Shown here: positions 58,430-64,000 of the stretch, one piece after another
Numbering within the stretch: the first letter of the stretch is position 1
How the letters are laid out: every line of letters begins with the position of its first letter
Source: Saturnia japonica
Lineage: Eukaryota > Arthropoda > Insecta > Lepidoptera > Saturniidae
NCBI GenBank assembly: GCA_033032175.1
Contig: CM065319.1
Span: 13,861,018 to 13,925,017 of the forward strand
Length of the DNA stretch: 64,000 nucleotides
Direction of reading: 5' to 3'
Notes under the pieces: model-generated
Database searches by the model: none
Seen by the model: the letters and a program-made list of their open reading frames with translations, nothing else
Told to the model about the DNA's origin: nothing
Program-made: the position numbers and the translations under genes

Positions 58430-60440
58430 CCGTGGTAGTATAAAAAAATTTAAAGTTGAAAATCGGCCACCAAGTACCTACTCAGCTCTACTTTGAAAGT
58501 CTCTCTCCAGGCTAAGCGTTATTATCTTCGGCCAGTCACATACGGCCGATTTCAATAACCTATCTATGCGTTGTTTCAGTTACTAAAGATAGACAATTAT
58601 AACCTTTTGTTCTTACTTTTTTAAATAACCTATCAATGGATAGTTTTTCGTATCTACATAGCCGATGTTTTTAAGTTAAAAATTAGTACTTATTACAAAT
58701 ATGTACAAATCGGGGATAGTAAGCTCAGATATGTTATTGAAAACGGCCGATAGTTACATATCAGGTGAGATTGTAGTAAAACCGCAAAACAAAGGATTAT
58801 AAAAAACAATGAAAATTCGAGTGAATAAAGATATTTTCATAATAATTAACACAAATTACTCATATCCACGGAATATTCAATGTCGCGTCATCCAGAGATA
58901 TTATGAATAAAGATTATTAAAATATAATACCTAAGTCGAATTTAATTTTAAAGAATGAAGAACACAGTTACAATTATTCATTTTGTTTAAATCTACAAAA
59001 TTTTAGCAAATATATATTATCAGTACCAAAATTATTAGAGTTGTCCCTAAAGAAGAGGGAGAAATGCGAGAGTAGTTAACAGTCCTCGGCATAAATGGTG
59101 CAATGCTCGACATAGAAGACTGGAACTATCGACCCATTCGTACTGTATATAAAACAATGCGTACAAGTCTGGACGTCACACCGCTAGGCCAATTTGACGG
59201 CGATCATAGTCGTGAAAATTATGACTTGCATTATTAGTGTCTAATGTATTTTATCAAGTTCTCTCGCAGGCTAAATCCTATAGATGTATGTGTTTACCAC
59301 TTTTTCGTTTCAAGTTTCAAATCACTGCGGTAGGTACCTACTGAAGAACTTTTCACTTCGAAAAGTCTGGGAACCTCTGATGTATATAATCAAAGGCTTG
59401 TAGACAGAGAAGGTTGTGGAATAACACGCCTTATCTACTCACCTACGTCTATAAATCATAAAACGTAACATAAAGGATCGATCACATTTTTTTATTGAAC
59501 ATGTGTTTTCTTAACACGTAAAAGTTACTAAGGAACATTAAAAAGTAGGTATGAACTTACAAACGTACACTATTTAATAATAATTCAAAATTAATACTTT
59601 AGGCATGATTGTAAAGAATTTTGACTCGGTTTTTTTAATTGAACATTTTTAACATTGACTTATTTAGAGGACGCCATGAATACCTTATTCCAGATATAAA
59701 GATATAATCATTGAGGTAGTTAAAGCGTAGCGCGTATAGACATTTGCTAAAGAATTTAATGTAACTATGTATTTTCTCCGTCCTTATCATTCCTTTTGAT
59801 ATAGATAGAGAGGGAAATAAGGCGGTTACTAATGGTGCTGGACTCCGACACCGGGCGACCTTGATGATGTCATCGCGTAAAGCCATACAGATTTGTTTTC
59901 GTTGTTTGAACGTGATGGGTTCATACTTTATGTTGTTCAAAATGTTTACTAAACTGCTGGTCGCGAGAGACTTATAAACATGCATAGCCCTTATCTTTTA
60001 TTCATTTCAGTCGACCGGTTTGACCTCTCCGCAGAAAACAGCCGTGCAATAGTTGCTTAACCAAATTTAGAAGTCGTCAGTCTACCTGAATACGCCACCG
60101 CGTCAATGGAATAGGACATTTATTTGTCAACAAAATATTAATTTTAACCACATCTAAGCCCTAATATACGTAAGAGTACGTTTCTGACAGCGAAATTTTG
60201 TGATGCATGCAATACAATGATATATTTTTGACTAGGTACGACGTTTTTGTATGAACGTAAAACTTAACAACAACCGAACTAGTACCGTAAGTGCGTATTG
60301 AAGTTTTCATATGATGATAAAAGAAAGTTTATTCTAGAAATAATACATCAATAGTATAGTATCGTATAGTATAAATAATACCATAATACAGAATAGTATC
60401 AGTAGAGAACGTTGTCTCTCAGGAGGGTTCTCAGGTGCAA
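58430..60440. other. Intergenic DNA with one unexplained minus ORF
   Basis: AT-rich. The minus frame 59985-59635 (116 codons) includes FKQRKQICMALRDDIIKVAR and FFSKCLYALRFNYLNDYIF. No family is recognised. Confidence 0.35.
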
Positions 60441-60449
60441 GTAAAACAC

Positions 60450-60640
60450 AAACAGGTACTGTTCGGTGATTTTGGGGATCTCAATCTATTATGTGGTGGT
60501 TTTTATTTTGTAGTTCACTTATTATGCATGCACAAATGTGAAATTGATTATAAATAAACAATAACTAGAAAAATACATTTTGATTTGCCACAAAAACTCC
60601 CATAGCTAGTTCTAACAAGATGGTGGCGCCTTGACTTTTA
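60450..60640 (+). mobile_element. GAA-tailed SINE family, short diverged copy
   Basis: GATTTTGGGGATCTCAATC, TGTGGTGGTTTTTATTTTG, GCCACAAAAACTCCC and TTCTAACAAGATGGTGGC follow the family order. The tail is missing. Confidence 0.4.
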
Positions 60641-60649
60641 GAATGAGAG

Positions 60650-63600
60650 AAATATATTATCCACGTGATATTGGCTTATTTATGTAATATATATACGTTT
60701 CCATTATTTAAGAAAAAGGTTCTGTTCAACAAAATTTTATTTAGGAATGCTGGTCTTTATTCTACATTGTCGTCACATCATATTTCTAAAACTTATATAA
60801 ATATGACGCACACGATATCATTGTGATGTCAGACCAAGCTAACGCGTCAATTTCTTTTTCGGAAGTAGTAAATAAATTTTGGATAAATTATTTACGATGG
60901 ATTTCCGCAAAGTAATGCCTTCGTCAATCAAATAAAACAATAGAAAGTGATCCCTAATCGTGCAATGGTTTCATCACGATGGCGTCCATCATTAAAAATT
61001 CGAAGTCACGTCGACCTACTCGGCATCAGAGCCGAGCCAGTGTCTAATTACGTATTTATCAAAGCGATAGTTGGTATAGCAATATGCAAAATAGCAAATT
61101 CAGTTTATGTTTGTTAAGTATGAATTTTCCATTTTGGAACCGATATTTTGCCATATCTGCTATCGTTTCACTTTACGAAATGCGAGCCGAGGGTCTATCT
61201 GTCTTCACCGATACTCATTGATCGTAGCGAAATTAGCGATTATCGTTTCCTAGTGAGTACATGAATTCACCAGAATCACTCTCGACATTTATTACGTTCT
61301 GGCACAAACACAAAACAGAAATATAAATGAATCGATTTGCGTAGCTTGCCCGGGTGATTCATAATTTATTTAATATTTTGCTGTAACGTCTCAACGCCCG
61401 TGACCTTAACGCTCTCAGTGCTCGTGCACTCGCTGTTCGTGTGTGTTTCATCCATTGTTTGTATCGTTGACAGTTGCGACATACAAGCAGTAATTAATAC
61501 ACACACTCACAAACGTAATAGAAACAACTGACTCAGATGATAGAATTTTTTATAGTGCCATGATAAAATTTTATAAGTCAACATTCTGACAGCCAGTGCG
61601 TGACAAAAAAACTTTTATAGAAAATTACAATGGTATTTGGGTGAAGTCCAAATGTGACAATTCAAAGAATACTTAATGACCCGGGTCATGAAGTGAGTGA
61701 ACTATTGACCTTATTTTTATAGGTCACCAATGTCGCATTTTTATTACGTAATCCAACTTTGCAGATATATTCGCAACGCTTTAAGGATGCCGCCATAATA
61801 TACGTTGTTGCATTAATATTTGTGGGGATATTGTAAAATAGTAGGTACATAGCATTCCCATTAAAATTAAGCTTTTTTAAATAATAATAATAATAATTTT
61901 ACAAAATATATAATATAATATATAGTATAATAAAAAGTCTAAACCACGGACAGCAAAATTGAGTTATAAATTAAAATAAAAACAATATGTACTATTAACT
62001 AAGCATTTTCGTACAATATGTTTTTACAATAACTTAGGTAAGTAGGTACTTTTCCTTTATTATTACAAGCTATTATATTATATTAATTAATTATATTTCA
62101 TTTTGTTTTTATACTTCTGTATTGTTATCGTCTGTTATTGTATCTTTAAAATATAATAAAAATAATCTATACATAATAAAGTCTTCATATTTAAGTCCAT
62201 TTATACCAACACATTTTCTGACAAAAACATAAGATCAATCTTAGGGTTAATCTCAGATCAAAAGAATAATAAGAATTTTGGTCGATAGGGTTAAAAATCT
62301 ACTGCGCAAACGCAAAGCCGCAAACCGACTCGTATTGACCGAGTGCAATATAGTTTCATTTACACTTTATGGTATGCACTTACATTACGATTCATGTAGT
62401 TGCCTTGAATGCCAAATGTGTATTATACGTGACTCGGAACATTAAATTTATTTTAAAAATCATTTAATACATTATGGAATGAATGGGCAATATGTCGCAC
62501 CCGCACGCTACTTTGACTTCAAGATTTTACGTATTTAGATTCCTTCACATAGTATAAAGCTATTAAACTATTAACGAATTGGATAAACAATATAAAATAT
62601 GTAACGTATTTTGAATATAAAAATATATTTAAGTATTAGTTAAAAAAACGAACAACCTTGTCAACCTGTAAGTAATATTTTTGGAATTTAGTTACATATC
62701 CCCCACTTATTTAGTCTTTAGAATTTATGCTATTATTGCTGAATTTTTGCGTTAAATAATATGTTGGGTAACCTATTTAATTTTGCAATTACCAAAACGT
62801 CTAACCACTGACTATAGATGGATTTTACTATATTTACAGTACGGAACAAGAACTTTGTCACGAACTCGAAGGGACTGTGTGTAGTGCGCGTAACAGGTGT
62901 TTTTTTTTTTATTATGTCAGATTAAATTAAAAAGTGGTAAGTTTTTAATAATGGTGTCGATATTTTCTTAACAAAGGTAATCTTTGTTGTCGCGTACCTA
63001 CAGTGTATTTGGCAAGAGGACGTTTTAAGGACGTTTATAAGCCCCCTACTCTTCTTTAAAAGATAGTGTATGATTATTTAAATTCTCATTAATCATCTTA
63101 AAATCTAAAATTAAGTTTAAAGACCAAAATCTTTTTAAGATTAAGTTTTATTTTAATATTTCAAGTCAATACCCATCGTTCTTCGCGGACTTCTTTTTTC
63201 TACTGCAGCACTGAAAAGTGACGTCACTGCTCATCAGGGTAAACACAGCTCAATCCAATAACATTAGCGACCTCCGTGGGATCTACAATCCATCGACAGT
63301 CATTGCTGTCAGACCGGCCTACTCAAATATTCCTTCAAGTTTTGTTTGAAGGAATCTAAGTCATGACGCCATGTTCTAAGGAGGGAGGAACACGGTCGGG
63401 AGATATTCCACAGCTTCACGGTACGGCAAAGATATGACGTAGAGGTAATCGTAGGTATAGTGCCACCTGTATATGCTGGCGGTGATAAAATTGAGGAAAT
63501 AAAGTGGCCTTATTGTATTGTCACAGCAAACTGATTCAGAATACTATAAATTTATACCAAATATTCTTGTGTATCGAACTTAATTCAATTTTAGAGTCAA

Positions 63601-63690
63601 TCATATTGATATTGTCTAAATAGTGAACACACAGTTGCTCCGATATAAACTGGTGGCACAGTAAAACAATTTTTTAACACTGATAAATCT
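60650..63690. other. AT-rich intergenic DNA without a recognised gene
   Basis: Holds a partial SINE D (about 60945-61045), a GC-rich, initiator-like patch at 61385-61490 and a possible mini-exon at 62839-62896. A moderately GC-rich segment at 63190-63500 resembles a decayed LINE. Nothing here reaches gene-level support. Confidence 0.4.
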
Positions 63691-64000
63691 ATACATCTAT
63701 AAAATTAATAAAATTGAAGTGTATGTTTGTAATGTCAAAATAACAGCATTTTACTAAATGCGAAAGTATATGCGACACCTATAACAAAAAATCAATTTTT
63801 AAACTTTTTGTCTGTCTGACTGTTTGTTCCGGATAATCTCCAAAACGGTTAGACCGATTTTGACGGGACTTTCACTGGTAGATAGCTGAATTTATAGGAA
63901 ATAACTTAGGCTTCTTTTATTTTAGAAAAGGAATTAGGGTTCCGCACAAATAAAAAATAACTAGTCATGGTGAATAAATTCGAGCGCTTAAATGGCTTAC
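63690..64000 (+). mobile_element. ACAGACAGACAG repeat, cut by window end
   Basis: CTATAAAATTAATAAAATTG, TTGTCTGTCTGACTGTTTGT, TTGACGGGACTTTCACTGG and CGCTTAAATGGCTTAC match 56540-56840 in order and orientation. Confidence 0.6.

Overview
The window is intron-rich, AT-rich, repeat-laden eukaryotic DNA. The two conserved genes are insect-like, and the interspersed repeats look lepidopteran: tRNA-derived SINEs, short elements ending in CTAGT, Jockey-type LINE ends, and piggyBac and mariner remnants. I therefore read it as moth or butterfly nuclear DNA. There is no operon structure; every gene is spliced.

Layout. (1) 173-15627, plus strand: fifteen exons of a USP5/isopeptidase-T deubiquitinase. 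They carry the ZnF-UBP domain, the Cys and His boxes and two UBA domains; the N-terminal exons lie outside the window. (2) 18191-19206, minus strand: a compact three-exon mitochondrial ribosomal protein of the S18A type, tail-to-tail with USP5. (3) 19207-27650: about 8.4 kb of TE-rich intergenic DNA. (4) 27651-40297, minus strand: a gene of about 30 exons that I do not recognise. It encodes a predicted secreted protein of roughly 970-1000 residues. Its core is 25 tandem repeat exons of mainly 33 or 29 residues, one repeat per exon, all in phase 1-1. Each repeat is a Thr/Val/Ala/Lys-rich amphipathic helix reminiscent of perilipin-4 33-mers, exchangeable apolipoproteins and group-3 LEA proteins. 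A TATA promoter and a signal-peptide exon sit at 40264-40475. (5) 40500-64000: about 23 kb with no recognised host gene, filled with SINEs, CTAGT-ending repeats, LINE fragments and decayed DNA transposons, several of them nested.

The repeat gene is the notable system. Its repeats expanded by duplication of multi-exon blocks with their introns. One exon looks like a fusion of two repeat types. One exon carries a 1-bp deletion that would stop translation unless it is skipped, and one has lost its acceptor AG but has an in-frame AG 9 nt further in. Two alternative C-termini are possible. Because all repeat exons are symmetric, exon gain, loss or skipping never breaks the frame. The three genes show no functional link to one another.
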